NCBI GenBank assembly: GCA_038503075.1 | Contig: JBCAML010000009.1 | Span: forward strand, 1,736,001 to 1,800,000 | DNA: 64,000 nt | Source: Gyromitra esculenta | Lineage: Eukaryota > Ascomycota > Pezizomycetes > Pezizales > Discinaceae | Direction of reading: 5' to 3' | In this document: one piece after another, positions 1 to 13,680 of the stretch | How the letters are laid out: every line of letters begins with the position of its first letter | Numbering within the stretch: position 1 is the first letter of the stretch | Made by a program: the position numbers and the translations under genes | Notes under the pieces: model-generated | What the model was told of the DNA's origin: nothing | What the model saw: only the letters and a program-made list of their open reading frames with translations | The model's database searches: none

Positions 1-3000
1 AAAGATGCGCAAAGCGATATGCGGGGGTTTGAGGGGGGGTGGGAAGAACGCGGTTCAAGTAGGTACCGGCAGAAGGACCAAGCTAGCACTACGAAAAAGA
101 ATCACCCAATGTTACCCGATTGCACCGCTTTATTGCTAGCGCTGCCTGACTTCTAGCTTCAGCCTTCGCTAACACAATGAGCTGATGGGCTAAGAATTGG
201 CTGATTTTCGGTGCTGCCCAGATATTTGTAATTATGGCTGCTGTAAAAATGGAACGTGGAGATGAGAGAAAAAGAGCGAGATAGGAAGTATGACGACAGG
301 GAGAAGGAGGAGAATAAGATAAAGATTTCGTGGATGGTGGAGGGGGATCCGGAGAAGGAATAGAAGCCCGCCTTCCCGGGGGCTTGGAAAACCCTTTCTT
401 CCCTTTCTCTCTCTTTGCCTTCTATCCCGAACGGGGCTCTCTGGAGGCTCGGAGGTAATGGTGCCACTCAATAGCAGCGAGACAAGCAGCGAAATTATCT
501 GCAAGAAGAAAGGGGTTAGCTGCAAAACTCCTTCAAATGCCAAAATATGCTGCTACTGTTGCATGGAGCACTCTGAGGCTCGTGGATAACAAAGCTCAGT
601 GGATACCTAGTCTAACCAAATATTCCACCCACTCAACCTTCCGTTGCCCATACATACACCAACAACGGTATTTAGTGGCGTTTCTTGGGAGATATCGGAT
701 AACCGTGAAAACTTGCGACGTGATCCCGAGTGGAACGCGCCCTCGGTAACACTTCGATTGCTCCCGCTAGGTTTGTGGGACTCTAATAAGCCGCGACAGG
801 TAATACCCAAATAAGAAAATTATGATACGAGATTAGAGAGTATGAGGGCTGAATGAGGCCCGTATGATTTCCTGACAACACAAGCAAAAAGCAACCTTAG
901 CTGTGGGTGTATGGCGTTGAATAGCAACGTCACTCAAAGGGAAAACGACCCATCGAAGCTTTTTTGTCGCGATCGAGTTAAGCAATTTCCCCGACCTGAC
1001 GGAGAGGATGCAAACCAGGAATAGCTTGCACTTGAAGTTCCACACCAAAACATGACAGTCTACTCCTCGACTCTCGCGTCTGACCGACATCTCATGTGTC
1101 TCTCGTGTAAGGCAAACTGGAACACCAAGATAGTCCCATCGCGTCCCGCAGCAGCCCTACCAGCACTTTTCTTTGTAACCGCCATCGTTCTGGATCCAAA
1201 GCACTGGTGCAAAAGAATACCAATAGAGTAGCTGGGAAATCAAGATATCGGCTATGGTCTGACCCTGCGTCTTCAGTGCGCTGTATGCCAAATAGAATAC
1301 AGATTTCCATACCCGCGATCATATCCGCGAAAAAAAAAAAAAAAAGCCACCTGATGATGGCGTGACTTTTTTCCCTTTCTCACCCCTCCTTTGCCCAATC
1401 TATTTTGCCCGGTGTTCTGAATTCGTGCAGTTTATCAATCGTGGTCTGATTTTTTTGCCCCACGCAGTTTGAGCTACGATCCCTGTCTCCACTCCTTCTC
1501 AGTATTAAGAAGGTTCCGGAATACGTACCTCGGTCCAGTCTCCTAACTACATTAGGGGTATATTAATAACGCTGGGGCCGGGCGGCGGGCTAAATCAAAA
1601 CATCTTTTGACAGGCGAGGTCCCTGAATATGAGTGGATCTCAAATCTGCTCTCTGCAAGGTGATACTACACGTACTCAGGTGCAGTATCAAATGTACGAC
1701 TTCTAGTAAGTGGATCAGGAAATACCTCAGGATTAGTTGTGGGGTAAAGACTGACTTTCGAAGTGAAAACCCCCTGAAAATTCCCTTACACTCAAGAAAT
1801 ACATGTATCAAACGTCACGAGTCGTTTGTACATGTCCAGAGGGTGGAGGCTGAACTTATTGCTTTTGGTGAAGCGATAAACCTCGGGAGAGGCATCCCTC
1901 AAAGCGTATTGAGACCCTGCACAAATGTTCCAAATGCTGTTGCCGCAGCCGTAGTATGATACGATGGCTGTTCTAGAGTTTCTCATCGTGATCGGCACAC
2001 CGCATATTCCCATCACTAAGCAAAATACTTGCATGTTAAAGTATGAAGAACATAGGTGAGACATCCATCGTAAACTTGCAATATATTAGGCGACGGGCGT
2101 CTTTCCGGGGGGAAAGAATGTAAAGTGGTGTTTATCCATACGCATCGATTGGATTATATCCTCCCAGACAATCTTTGCAGGCACGAAATCTTCCAACATA
2201 GAGCACATCATTATCCATGGTCCATAATATCGTAATCCACGGTTATGATTTCCTGGCCATAATTCAAGTCGTACCAGCCCACAAAGTATATGTCGCGTGG
2301 GGCCGTAAATGCTATCCAGGAAAGACATCGCAGCCCATAGACTCTAGTTTCTTAGAATAGCAACGGAATATCAATAGCATCTCGACCATATAGAGAGTTT
2401 AAGAAGCATATCAGATTCTTGGAAAGCCACACATAAGAAATTTCGACGTCACATACATATCTCCCGCCTCGCTAATGCTGCTTGCCGAAACCCTTAAATC
2501 CCCAACCATCGAGCAGCATCTCACGCTCTATCTCACTGTATCGCAGGGTTCCACTCTATCGCGGTAGATATGAGGTGGGACCAACACATTTCTGGTATGG
2601 GATATGACTAATTATAAGTGGCATCGAAAAAAGTAATTCATTTTATGTGATTGGGCTAGGGTTTTTTCTTAATCCGAACTGCAACTCTTGATAACCCCAG
2701 TGGCCTAACTTGGATTAAATCCTTACATGTACCGTATATCACCACCTGAAGCGCACGAATTACAAATTGCTGTTACCCTAGTGCCGGAAGTATAGTTATT
2801 GCGTACTGAGATACCTAATCGACTGTAAATCACTACCACAGCCAAAATTATGATTAGAGTTTTGCAATAGTTTGTGTAGGCGGTGTGTTAAATACGAAAG
2901 TATGTATACGTACTCGAGCTGATCCAGAAACTGCAGCGGGTGGGTCTACTATTTCTGGATTCCTGGTAATAAATACTAAAAACAACCTAGATACTTTTAA

Positions 3001-6000
3001 TTTCCCTAAGAATATACATGTAATAAAAAAGGAAATAAATTGTACTCCCAGCGCAGCATACGGCTGCTCTATAGCATGAAATGTAATTGATCACGATTTG
3101 ACACGACCGCGGTATGGAGAGCTTAAACCCTCAATGCCCGCGTCGCAACGCTGTAGCACAACATGTAATACCATTGGCCACTGGGATTTGATAGAGTATG
3201 AAAAGAATATAATAAATTATGTTTGGTCATGATAGTCTACCCCGCAGAATGAACACCTATTATGGGTCTAGTATGCCTTTTACTACCGCCATAGCAATAA
3301 CTCACATATGCATCAGGAAAAGAAAAAAAGATAGCTTACCATATATATAATGCGTTCGGTTACCATAGGCAATAGGGATATATATGAATGAGCATACAGT
3401 ATACACATAGCATATTATCCTAGAGACTGTTAGTCTTGGGGCGCCATTGGATAAATGCCTAAGGCCTGGTGGTGTCCGCTTCCGATGGAACACTAATTCT
3501 TCATCATCTTCTTTACAGCCATATATAACTCGGCTAAAAAACAGCAATAGTAAATACATATGTTGATTAAGGGAAGGTCCAGGGCTTCGTTTTAAATTTA
3601 AGGAATTCCGGTGACTGTGGTTAATGCGGACACTTATAGCTGCACTCGGAGATTCTTCTTTTCGTCCTCTTTAAAATTCTCTCTCAAAATCACTAGACAA
3701 CATGTATATAGAAGTGCCCCAGTTTAGTTTTATTCTGTATCACTATAATCTGAAGTTCCCTATAGCTATAACTATACTAGGGTGATACGGTAACTAAAGC
3801 TACATAGCCTCACGAGCTCACGATATTTAAAGCTACCAATTAACGCATAGATTTGCTAAAGGCTTCGTAAGCCCTAGGCTTTATAGATGTGTACATTACT
3901 CTGCGTGAATTAGAGAAAGGGGGAACTATATTATCTAGCTATCTCGAAGATTAATCACGAAATACCTAATATACATGTTAACGCTTTCTTTACATTGAAG
4001 TCAGAGAAAACCCGAGATTAGTTATATGGGGGTAATGTAAAACTAGCACATACGATGCACCAATAAGAGCGCAAACTATCTCGACCCTAGGATCAAATAT
4101 CAGTTTGACACTTGCTCCGTTACATTGACAAGAGCTAGGGTCTTATTTATCTTTGGCGGGAAGTACATTTCACTAATTGTTTTAGCCCCTAGTGGAGGAA
4201 ATATATATCTGATATAATAAAAGCATCAGAATTTAAAGGGTTTGCGGCTGCAAAGAAAAGAAATAGCAGAGCCGCTGCACAGATCGATCGACTGCATGCA
4301 GCTGCCAATAAAATTTAGGATCTGGATCTCAGTCATCGCAGGATACCTACAAAATTAACCATATTTCACACACAGTTGCGTAATAAGATAGAATCAGGAA
4401 AAGTCGGCCATAAACATCAGTTTTTTTTAGCTGAGGTTCCAGGTTAGCTATGCCCCTTAATCCAACCTTGATACGCAAGTTTACACTCCACTCCTACCTC
4501 CTAGTGTTTAGTTGTTTATTTTAAACTCTATCATATAGTTCTCAATCGTGATCCTGTTCCGCAGGATGTATAGGTAGATACTAGCACTTTGACCTGTACA
4601 AATTATTACTGCGAGTGCTTTGATAGGCCCTAGTATATCCGAGTAAGGCTCCTATGATATTTTGCACGTACACACATATCTACGTGTACAGGAGTTAGTG
4701 ATGTTAGAGGCTGAAGATGCATATTGTCTGGCGGATTAACATACACATGCATGAAACGGTTTTCTTCAACGTGGTGATTGATATCTACAGTATCAAGAAA
4801 GGGGATGCAACTGGTACAGCGTATGTGCGCCATTTTGAAAAAATGCTGAAGCAATACTGGATTCCTAGCGCAAATACGGTAGTTCTCCAGAATCAAGCTT
4901 GCATTTCCCAACAATACAGTAGCAGATTCACCTCGTTTTCTCGTACTGTATATATGCCGTACATGTATCCCAGGAGTACATATAAACGTACTTTGCTACC
5001 AGTCAAGACCCGTTTTGATAGCCCTAAAACTTGCATATGGAAAGGAAATTATTTAAGGAGCTCGAGCTTGGTATGGCTTCGATGCTCTTGGATGTCGACT
5101 AATTAAAATGGCATATGGAACGCCTTTGTCTTGCCAAGTTTGCTAAACCCCAGGCTGCTTTTCAACAAAAAGCTAAAACTTGAATATATCTACTGCTAGT
5201 ACGCCTCAAGTGATATTCCCGCAGATGTGAACTTTCTATGAGTGTGAGTATTTAATTTAATCTCTTAATGAAGATTTAACATTAAGGTTGCTCGGCTTTG
5301 ACAACACAACGCCTAGTTTGATGATTTCGATCGAGAAATATAACAAAGTATTTAGAGTAAATAGTTTATAATAATTGAAGAACGGCCAACTACTCCTAGT
5401 TTTGCTAGGAGTCTACGGCTATATGTTAGGGATGTACCGACTGATCGAAATCCGCAAAAAGGTTGCAGGTTTTGTTTAACTATAGGCTAGTGCACACTGG
5501 ATTCTATACATTGAGACCATGCCGGGTGAATTATCACAATGCCTTGGTTGCTATACACAGGAGATCGAGACAAAGTTTGTTGTCAGCAGTTTGGCGAGAT
5601 GCCCTAAGACCCGAAAGAATTTCTCGCTGGCTTTTGAAAAGATCGAAGTTTCACACATCCCTATAAGGATAAGTATGCGATAGTATAGAGGTTAGCAATC
5701 TTCAAGCACTCCCGTACGGTAGGAGTTTCGATAGTGGGAAAGTACGAGATTCGCGTAGTACATCCTTGTCAGTATGCCATGGTTCGTATGCGAGATTGCT
5801 TGATCTATCAATGTCTCATCCAAATAACCGTTTCTACGGGACGAAGATCCAACTCCAATACGCTTTTCACGGGAAAAATCACCGAGTTTTTGTGCCACTG
5901 GTATAACATCTGTAGAACAAAGGTGTTGAGTACAAGCAAATCAAGTGATGGGGTAAGACTCGAAGGATCCATATAGTTTACATTACGCGGTATGCATAAA

Positions 6001-6900
6001 TATGCCGTCTCAGGGCATCAAAGATAATGCTATAATCAGTTTATTTTGTGTAATATATTATTATATCTCAGGAGCGTATGCTTACTTTCTGGTACCAGCT
6101 ATTGTTAACTGAAATTACTCGATCCCTCTAAGCTTCTAAATTTTAATTTATTAAGCGATGTCGTTTGGGATATTCCTATGCTCTTAGCCCGATTTCTAAG
6201 AGATATGAAAGCGCGTTAGAACATTATGCATAATTACTTAATACCCTAAACCGGCAAAAGACCAGGTGTCGCTGTCGGTGTGTACGCGATATCTGATTCT
6301 GGGGAAATCTAAGAAACGCGATTACTCCTCGAGAAGCCACGAGTTAGCAGCAATGCAGGTGACTGATTACGCAACTGCTGCCAGAGAAGCACAGATCAAA
6401 GTCCCTGCGGTGCGGCGCGCTTTCTCCCGAGATTAATAGATGCCCTTTAAATTTGGCGACCAACTGCCAGATGACTACCCAAGAGATCATGTCTTGGGGA
6501 ATCTGTATTATCCATGACGCAGAGCCCTGTTTGATACACTTTCCAAGCAACAACCGAGAAGGTTAACTCAAGTAGTTTCCGGAGGCCCCTGTAGTCACCA
6601 CAAATTAGACTAGGATTATGTGCCTTAGGGAAAGCCAATTAATGATGAGAGAGTGTTCGGGTTGGCGGAGTTGTCATTGTGATCAGGTTTCTCAGGCCTG
6701 GCTTTTATTTCCACGCATTAGGTTCCAACTGACTACGTCCTTAATTTCGAAGCATCTGGACAGACGTGTAAGCACGTAACCTGAAGATATTTCGTGGGGC
6801 TGGCGGCTTCAAAACCTACCGCGATCTTCCCCCATACCAACGTTGTGATCGTCTTCAGGGAAAATCTGTTGACAGTCTTGAAGGCTCTGGAGATATTTTC
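1..6900. other. AT-rich gene-poor region, no supportable gene
   Basis: No open frame here exceeds about 130 codons, and none shows a recognisable motif or a coherent set of splice sites. The stretch contains an A17 run near 1330-1346 and many copies of the TACATGTA palindrome (near 1800, 2724, 3015, 4962). It looks like old non-coding or decayed repeat DNA. I see no conserved feature up to the F-box relic at 6901. Confidence 0.55.
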
Positions 6901-8981
6901 ATGATGCTCAGTACGACTGCCATGGGGAAATCAACATCTGTACTATGCCACGTTCCTACTGAATTGCTGAAACCGATTCTTGAAGAGGTAAAGTGACGTT
7001 GAAGACACAGATGGATTTTTGGTTTGCCGATCTCCGTTTTGCTGCACGCAAAGCCGTGCCCGCCCATCCGCTCAGTATCTAGCCCAATTTTGTCCTAGCT
7101 TTCTTCCCTGGCAGCTTTACCTTATAGCTCCCTCTTCCATCCCGGATTGTGGTCCAGTATCTCGGATTTGGCACGAGCTAAGCACCCCCATACTCTTCCG
7201 CAAAGTAACGCTCCACGCGGACACGACTCTGGGGATCCACGAAGCTTCACCGGATGATATTTATTTCGTCTTTCAGAACGATGGCAGCTTGAGTCTCCCG
7301 AAGGATGCATCACCAGAAATCGTAGAAATTATCCTGGACTCCAAAGCGGAGTCTTGCAAAGAGAGCAAGAATCGAGCTATAGCTCTGGTGGAGCATCTTG
7401 TCGAACTCAGAGGCAGCGTTGCTGGTACCGAACAGAAAGCAAAGGTAGTACGAGAATTAATCGTTTTAAATGACAAACCTACATCCTCAAGGCGGAATGA
7501 CCCGTTCACGGAGAATGACGTTGCAAATGAGACTAGGGAGGTTCTATCAGCGATCGCAAGTGACCTCGAAAATATGTCCGCTTTACGAATTCTGCGTTGG
7601 AATTCGTATGACTCCTTATCCAGCGACATCGTCAACATCCTAGCATGCAAATTGCCGTTTTTAAAAGAGATACACCTATCGAGGTTGGAGTTATCTAGTA
7701 TTGCATTTCCCTCGAACGGGGGGCTAGCTTCTGTGCTTCCAGAGCCCGCATTTTTCGTACCCATTCCAAATAAACTCAAGTCTTTTCGATGCACGACTTC
7801 CGATAACAACCGTACTCTGTTATGCAAAGTTCTTGAGAACTGTGGTAAGCTTGAAGAATTAGGTATCGCTTGCAATCACATGCACCGTACCGAGATGTGT
7901 GCACATACTGGACGGCCATGGAAACCGAAACTAGAGATATTGGAATTGCCCAACATGTCTTTTTCGGGGCCTGTAGATTTAGAGGGGCCGTTCAATTTTG
8001 TACCTCTTTAAATTTGAGTCGGCTCGAAAGCATACGACTGGAAAAATGCAGGGACACACTTCTATTTTTGCAAGCGTTGGCTAAAACCATAGGTTTCCAG
8101 ACACTTAAGAGTTTGTCGTTATGGTGTGCTGGGGTTGAAGTCAGCGTGGACGATTCTGTCCCACTCATTTGCTCTCTTAGCGCTAGCCTGTTGTGTTGTT
8201 TGGAATCACTAGAGATTGCAGACCTAGGCATCAAGATGGATGTCAGCGCAATCATATATAACAAACAGCTGAATGTGTTAAGAATCGCCGAACGGTATAC
8301 GAGTATACCCCCAAGATACCGGAGGAGTGGGGTAACCTTCCATGATAATAATGGATTATGGGCTGCAGATGAAATCCAGCGCTTAGGAAATGGTTGTAGC
8401 GTATTGTCAGTGCTTTGGATTGACATCGCTCACAAAAACTGATTGGTATAAATCTTACCATCTTATTACATGTTCAGTTCTTTATGTATCGGACTGATTG
8501 ATTCTGTTAGGATGAGGATCTTATGGCCTCCGTTGGTTCACTGAGGATGTTGAAAAAACTTGGATTATGTTTCTAACTCCCATGGAAACCCCTCCATTCG
8601 GACAGTTTTTGCGACGAGGATTCTCCTTACGAAAATGGCGAGGAGCTATTTGATCTAGACCAAGCGACGATACTGAGGATCGCCCAACTCATCCACACAG
8701 GAGGTGGGAGAAAGTTGAGAGAGACTGTGGTCCAGGTATTGCCGGTATCCATATGATTATTATTCTATGGCGTGTGTGGATCGTCTCTAACAAGGTCTCC
8801 GAGACAACATGGATGTCGCGAAAGGCCTGCCGAGCGCGACCGTATTTACGCGTTTGCTACCGGCAAGGGCGGTGCAAGAAGAGCCTGGGAAATCAAGGCG
8901 GATAACCTCAACGTTTTGGAAGCCTTTTCGGTGAAGGAAGATCAGTTGCTGAATAGATATGGTGTTCCGGTACATTATTAG
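6901..8981 (+). pseudogene. Decayed F-box protein gene (F-box / LRR-like)
   Basis: The start at 6901 gives a 29-residue first exon ending in the F-box core VPTELLKPILEEV. A GTAAAG donor at 6988 joins an acceptor at 7114, and the next exon reads LYLIAPSS..SRIWHELSTPILFR, the rest of a typical F-box. That frame stays open to 8011, then the homologous reading continues one frame away (SLNLSRLESIRLEKC..) to 8442. No GT..AG pair can explain this shift, so a one-base deletion near 8003 is likely. Further downstream the frame resumes after a plausible acceptor at 8510 (DEDLMASVGSLRMLKKLGL) but has an in-frame TAA at 8574, and the apparent C-terminus ends at 8981. F-box proteins recruit substrates to SCF ubiquitin ligases. 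The C-terminal part looks leucine-rich, but no clean LRR can be drawn. An unusual multi-exon functional gene is less likely than a pseudogene. Confidence 0.65.
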
Positions 8982-9380
8982 TTTGAAGGATGGTAGCTAT
9001 CGATCTGAGACTGGACTTTCCCCCGCTCTTAATCCGCTTTCTATACCATTGACGTGATGGTCAGCCACTTATGTTAATTTTCGTCCGCTTTCCTTGTCTA
9101 TTTCCCCACCTCTACCTCGAAGGCTAGAACCGGGAGCTTTTAGATTTTACACACATATACCGTATGTGCTAGGGTGATATGACTTGAAGGCGCCCCAAGC
9201 CAAGCTCAATATGGTATGAAATGCGGCTAAATCATTGATTTTTTGTGAAGGATCGTCCAGTATCAAATTAAGCCTAGCTTAGGCCACTTTTAAGTTGTAT
9301 TTTTTTTAGTAAATATGATATACACATCTTATGAATCTTTGCTATAGAGCGTAACTACGTGTACCGTAGAGTTCCATCAG

Positions 9381-9514
9381 AGGAGACCGGTTCTTTACGG
9401 TGAGTACAGACGTGGTCCACGGCGTGAGCCACCCACACCATACCAAATTAGTGTAAGTGTAGGTGGTTTATGCTATAGGTTGTCTCTGTGCCCGTCAGAA
9501 AAAACCGGTCTCCT
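9381..9514. repeat. Imperfect fold-back (inverted repeat, about 134 bp)
   Basis: The left arm begins AGGAGACCGGTTCTTTACGG at 9381. The right arm, read on the opposite strand from 9514, begins AGGAGACCGGTTTTTTCTGA. Further in, GGCGTGAGCCACCCACACC on the left faces AGCATAAACCACCTACACT on the right. Most differences between the arms are C/T or G/A transitions. This could be a fold-back or MITE remnant, or a hairpin transcript locus. Confidence 0.55.
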
Positions 9515-11210
9515 CCGGTGAAACTTGACGGTATCTGAATACGGCTCTACTCCCCCGAGGTGGAAAGCTTAAGATTTTGTAGCCATTATACTGGTTAGAT
9601 TTACCCGGGTTCCTTGTATCGCGGCCATGTAATATCACTCGACGCACTACATGTAGTTCCCACGTTTATCGTGGAGTTTTTGCATATCCTAAAGAGCCCC
9701 AAATAGATAGTGGTAGGCTACTATAGTTCAGTAGATATTCAGGGGGTTAAGTTCGCCGGATTTTATATTCGAAGTCATCTAGTGATATAGTACGTGGTGC
9801 TATATTAATTCGCGCACATCGCGATCGGCGTTATCGCACAGACTAAAGCCGCTCTAGATTTCACGCTCGCTCCGAGATAGTAACTTTTACATACCCACAT
9901 TAGAGTCTACCTACATGTACTCGCCTCGAACCAGCAGACCCTTCGCCTGATAGTATAATAATTACACGGAACTAGAATTCGGGGCTCGAAGCCCCGAGCC
10001 CTAGCTAGCCGCAGCACGAACCGTATAACGGATAACCGCGGCTGGAAATCGTTTCCAAGGGGCATTCCTCTAACGGACTTTATAAAGCCCGAACTAGAGG
10101 TCGTATACCCACCCTATCCTAAGGGAAAACTTCGGGGAAAGAGTGCTCACAAGTCCGTATTAGATTCAAGCATGGAGTTGGCAAGACAGCAGTCACCACC
10201 CTTACCCCACAATTTCGCGTGGGGGATTTGCAGAGTTACTAGAACTAGGCACAAAGTTAGAAAGAATTGATTTCAGAATCCATATATGGTGGAGGAAGTT
10301 TTAAAGGGCAAGTGTGTAAAGGTCTCCACATGTCTTTTTTCGCTGGATTGCTACACAGAGTGACGTTACTGCATACTATATAGTATGCTTTCAATTTGAA
10401 CCTCAACTGTCAACCAGGAAGCCGTTGAAGCTCGAAAAAACCCTACTAAAGTTGATGCTAGTACTGGTACTTATTGGATGATAGAGTGGTAATCCAGTGA
10501 AAAAATACATGTGGAAACCTTTACACACCTGTCCCCTAAGACTTCCTAGACCATACACTAATAAAGTACTGTACGGAGTTTAGAGATATAAAGGGGGGTT
10601 TCGGCGTTAATCGGGGCTGGCAAGATCATATAGTATCACTCGAACTAATCACTGCGAGTTATGTTGTGATATTGGGGCGCGTAGGGAGGAATAGAGGACT
10701 CGATTGCTTGTATTGCTTATACTTGCTAGAGGTGGGCATACGGCCCCTATCCAAATAGCTCTCTCTCGGGCGCTCGAGTGCCCGTGTGCTCGGGTACCTG
10801 TCTCTCAATCATTTCCGACTCCGAAGCCACACCCGTGGAGGCACCCCGTATTAGGAAGCTTCTCCAACAAGTTATATGTAGATAATTATAACAGAAGTTT
10901 GAAATTTAGAATTATCCTTCGAAGGTTGTTGGTCCCATTTCCCCAGTTGCTCCAAAGAAATCTCTTGGTCACATGCAATGCTCCCATAACATATATCATG
11001 TGAGAAATTTCGTGCTCCTAATTGCATTTGTTGTCTTTATCGATATCTTGGACTACATGTGGTCCCATAGTGGAGTCATTTCGGGGTTTAAAAGCGCATC
11101 GTTAGCACTTCTGTATGAAGCGAATGTAGTATCCTGGATTGTGGCTCGGAAGGCTGGGCCTATGATGACACATCAGAGAGGTCTAGAGAGCCCAAGCAGA
11201 TTTGGATACT

Positions 11211-11659
11211 GCACATACCGTATATACTGCGTGACAAATATGACCCGGCGCTACCGTTTTGCTAGAGTTGAAGGGATCCCTTCGTTCGTTTTTAGGCACG
11301 CTATCTATACTCGAAAGGGTGACAAATAGTTGGTATCACACCGTGACAGTAGTGAAGTCACCAGAAAAAGGCTCTACACCACCTTTTATGGGCTGGCTAC
11401 CTCCAAATCCGACACCCTCCCTCAAGTAGTTTCCTGTCTAAAAGTGAGTGAAACGCGGGACATAGTAAGGGTTAGGGTTAGGACTCGTTAAGCGGAAACA
11501 ATCAAAGTACGGATTTTTCAGATAATTATGACGGAACCATACAGAGAGTAGAGGAGGACCACAGCAAGAACAAGAGCATTTCATTTCTGCCCACCCTACC
11601 TTTCGACTCTAGCAAAACGGTAGCGCCGGGTCGTATTTAAACAGTATATACGGTAGTGC
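11211..11659. mobile_element. Small non-autonomous TIR element (about 450 bp)
   Basis: A 65-bp terminal inverted repeat occupies 11211-11275 (beginning GCACATACCGTATATACTG) and 11594-11659 (GCACTACCGTATATACTG when read from the far end). Both arms share the run GACCCGGCGCTACCGTTTTG. The interior encodes nothing recognisable. The structure fits a MITE or a deletion derivative of a DNA transposon. I could not identify a clear target-site duplication. Confidence 0.6.
11467..11482 (+). repeat. Short interstitial telomere-like tract
   Basis: The run AAGGGTTAGGGTTAGG contains a little over two copies of TTAGGG, the telomere repeat of most filamentous ascomycetes. It lies between the two arms of the 11211-11659 TIR element. 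It is too short to act as a telomere; chance, or a scar of break repair, is possible. Confidence 0.45.
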
Positions 11660-12131
11660 TCGTCAAATTGGTTAATGGAAACTATAGTACGGGTATTTTG
11701 TGGCACTTCGGTTTACTGTGTGGGTTGGTGTCGGGCGGGCTTCGTGTTCCGATTTGTCACATGAAGTGAGTTATCTTATCAGCACGTGATCCACGTTTTG
11801 TTTTTCCGAGCAGGAGTTTGAAATACTTTATTTTTCAAGAATGCGCTTTATTTTTCTCGGAGCCTAATTCTTATTTTCTTGCTTTTGTTAGGCACTTGAA
11901 AAAGCTATTGCTTTGTTGGGTGTTTCACAGCGGTATCCCATTGAGATATTAACTTAAAGTGGAAATCGCGACGCGTCGAGACAACCAACCACCCGCCCCG
12001 TTTCCCGCGTAAAAACGTCCAACACCCAACTCGCCCGCGTTCTCTACTTGGCCGTAAGCCAATTCACTGTCATTTCTGTTCTACGGCCAGTGCTCAAATT
12101 CTCCTCAGCACAAACTTCCTGAGTCTCTAAA

Positions 12132-13680
12132 ATGGATATTTGGACTGGATCCATTTCGGTCGAGTCCTGCTCGTTCGCGCCTCCTCCTTCATTACAAGGT
12201 ACTTGCATCCTCCGACATATTCCTCTCATATCAATCCTAATAGCGGTGTTTTGCAGACCTTCGGCTGTCAACCCCGTCCTCAACAACAACCCCGTCCTCC
12301 GTCCTATCGCACCTTAACTCTAGCCTATCCTCAGCGCGTCTTTCACTCATTTCTCACATCGACCCTACTCGTATCCCGCTCTTTCTCGCCGCTGGTCCGT
12401 CCCTGGAACTCACAACAACCTCACCAGCTACTGCTTCTTACTTCCGCAAACTTTTCCTTTCAAACATCCCCACCTCTGCAAATGACGTCTTTGACGGCCG
12501 AACTGTGGAACAATCTCGAATCGCCTTACTGATCCGAGTTACCAATGATCAGCTACCCGCGGAAGGTTCTTGGAAAGTCACCGAACTTGCAATCTATGGC
12601 GCAATCACACATCTCTCTCTAGGATCAAATACACCCCCAAATGGCCCCACCGAGATAACTCCACCAAACTCCTCCCCTTCTGCGGACAATCCGGCTCCTC
12701 GCGCTATTGTCACGATTCATGCCCTTCCGCTTTCATCTCACCACGCATTCCTTTCGCATCTCCCGTCAGCGAAACAGGAGCTACAGCTACCAACCTCAAA
12801 ACACAGCAATCTTCTCATCCGACCAGACGAAGAAAGAGACGCGGTCTTCATCGCCCCGAATCCGCAAGACATCCTTAACCCGTCTATATCTCAATCCGCC
12901 AAGAAACGTGGTGCTGCTGCCCTCGATGCCGCAGCCGATCCACGGAAACGTGCGAAACGACCCAGTGTGCCGCCACGCCCGCCCCCGCTTAGTTTGCTCG
13001 GTGGGGTAGTGTTGAACCGGAAGGTGCGGGCAGAATCAGCCGACTTAAGAAACCGTGGGGTAACTGTAAAGCGGGAGAGATCGCCATCTCCTAGCATATC
13101 ATTTCCGTCATCGACAGTATCAAAGCGATCCTTGAGTGGGGGAAAGCGTCCCCCGTTGGCGAAAAGGCGGGATTCGCTGGTAACGTTGGTGGAGACTCCC
13201 CGAGAGAGTTCTGTCAGGCCGGTGTCGTCATCTGCGATCAAGAAAGAAATATATGGCGAAACTGAAGCAAAGAATCGGGCTGAGTTGGCAAAGATAGTGG
13301 TCGCCGGAATGAGGAGTCATGGACTGCGAGATTATAGGAATGGTCATGGCAAATCAATTCTTCCGGGAGGAGCAGGGGAGGAAGATGGTGATGATGGTAA
13401 AGAGAGGGATCGGGAGAGAGAGAGGGGAAAGGAAGAATATAAGCAAGTATATCATCATACTTCTAAGGCTGCCGCTTTCGCTCTGGTAAGTCTATTCTTT
13501 TTGGAATGGGATTAGCTTAGGGGAGAAATTTGACTAATATTTCGATAGAGGAACGTGATTTCAATGGGAGAAATTGAAGTGGACAAGATGAGAGGAGTTG
13601 TGGATAGACTTTTAGGGATGTTTTGCGAACCCAAAACAGGACGGTTCTTACTAGAGGCATCTGCCGGGGCAGAGGACTGA
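12132..13680 (+). CDS. Sld7-like DNA replication initiation protein
   Basis: Three exons close one frame of 475 residues: 12132-12198, 12257-13485 and 13549-13680. Introns are 58 and 63 nt with GTACTT..CAG and GTAAGT..TAG borders. The N-terminal third is globular (HIDPTRIPLFLAAGPSLEL..). The middle is a disordered basic Ser/Pro-rich segment. The C-terminus has the pattern I associate with the fungal Sld7 C-terminal domain: an AELAKIVVAGMRSHGLRDYR helix, an acidic insert, then EYKQVYHHTSKAAAFAL and a helix MGEIEVDKMRGVVDRLLGMF. In yeast, Sld7 binds Sld3 and supports CDK-dependent origin firing in the nucleus. The start is the first ATG of the frame and lies upstream of a clean splice donor. 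Identification rests on family memory; the alternative is an uncharacterised nuclear protein. Confidence 0.65.

Larger units (their letters stand above)
8982..12131. other. Gene-poor intergenic region with small inverted-repeat elements
   Basis: No gene could be supported. The region holds a fold-back (9381-9514), a GC-rich local hairpin at 9979-9995 (7-bp stem, 3-nt loop), a TIR element (11211-11659), a short telomere-like tract (11467-11482), and copies of the words TACATGTA and TATCACTCG. Open frames at 10704-11329 have no recognisable content, and part of them lies inside a TIR arm. Confidence 0.5.

Noticed and set aside
4717..5106. A 129-codon plus-strand frame
   Set aside because: Composition looks random, with no homology I recognise and no partner exons.
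10704..11329. Two overlapping plus-strand frames of about 100 codons
   Set aside because: They have no recognisable domain, and the second runs into a transposon arm.
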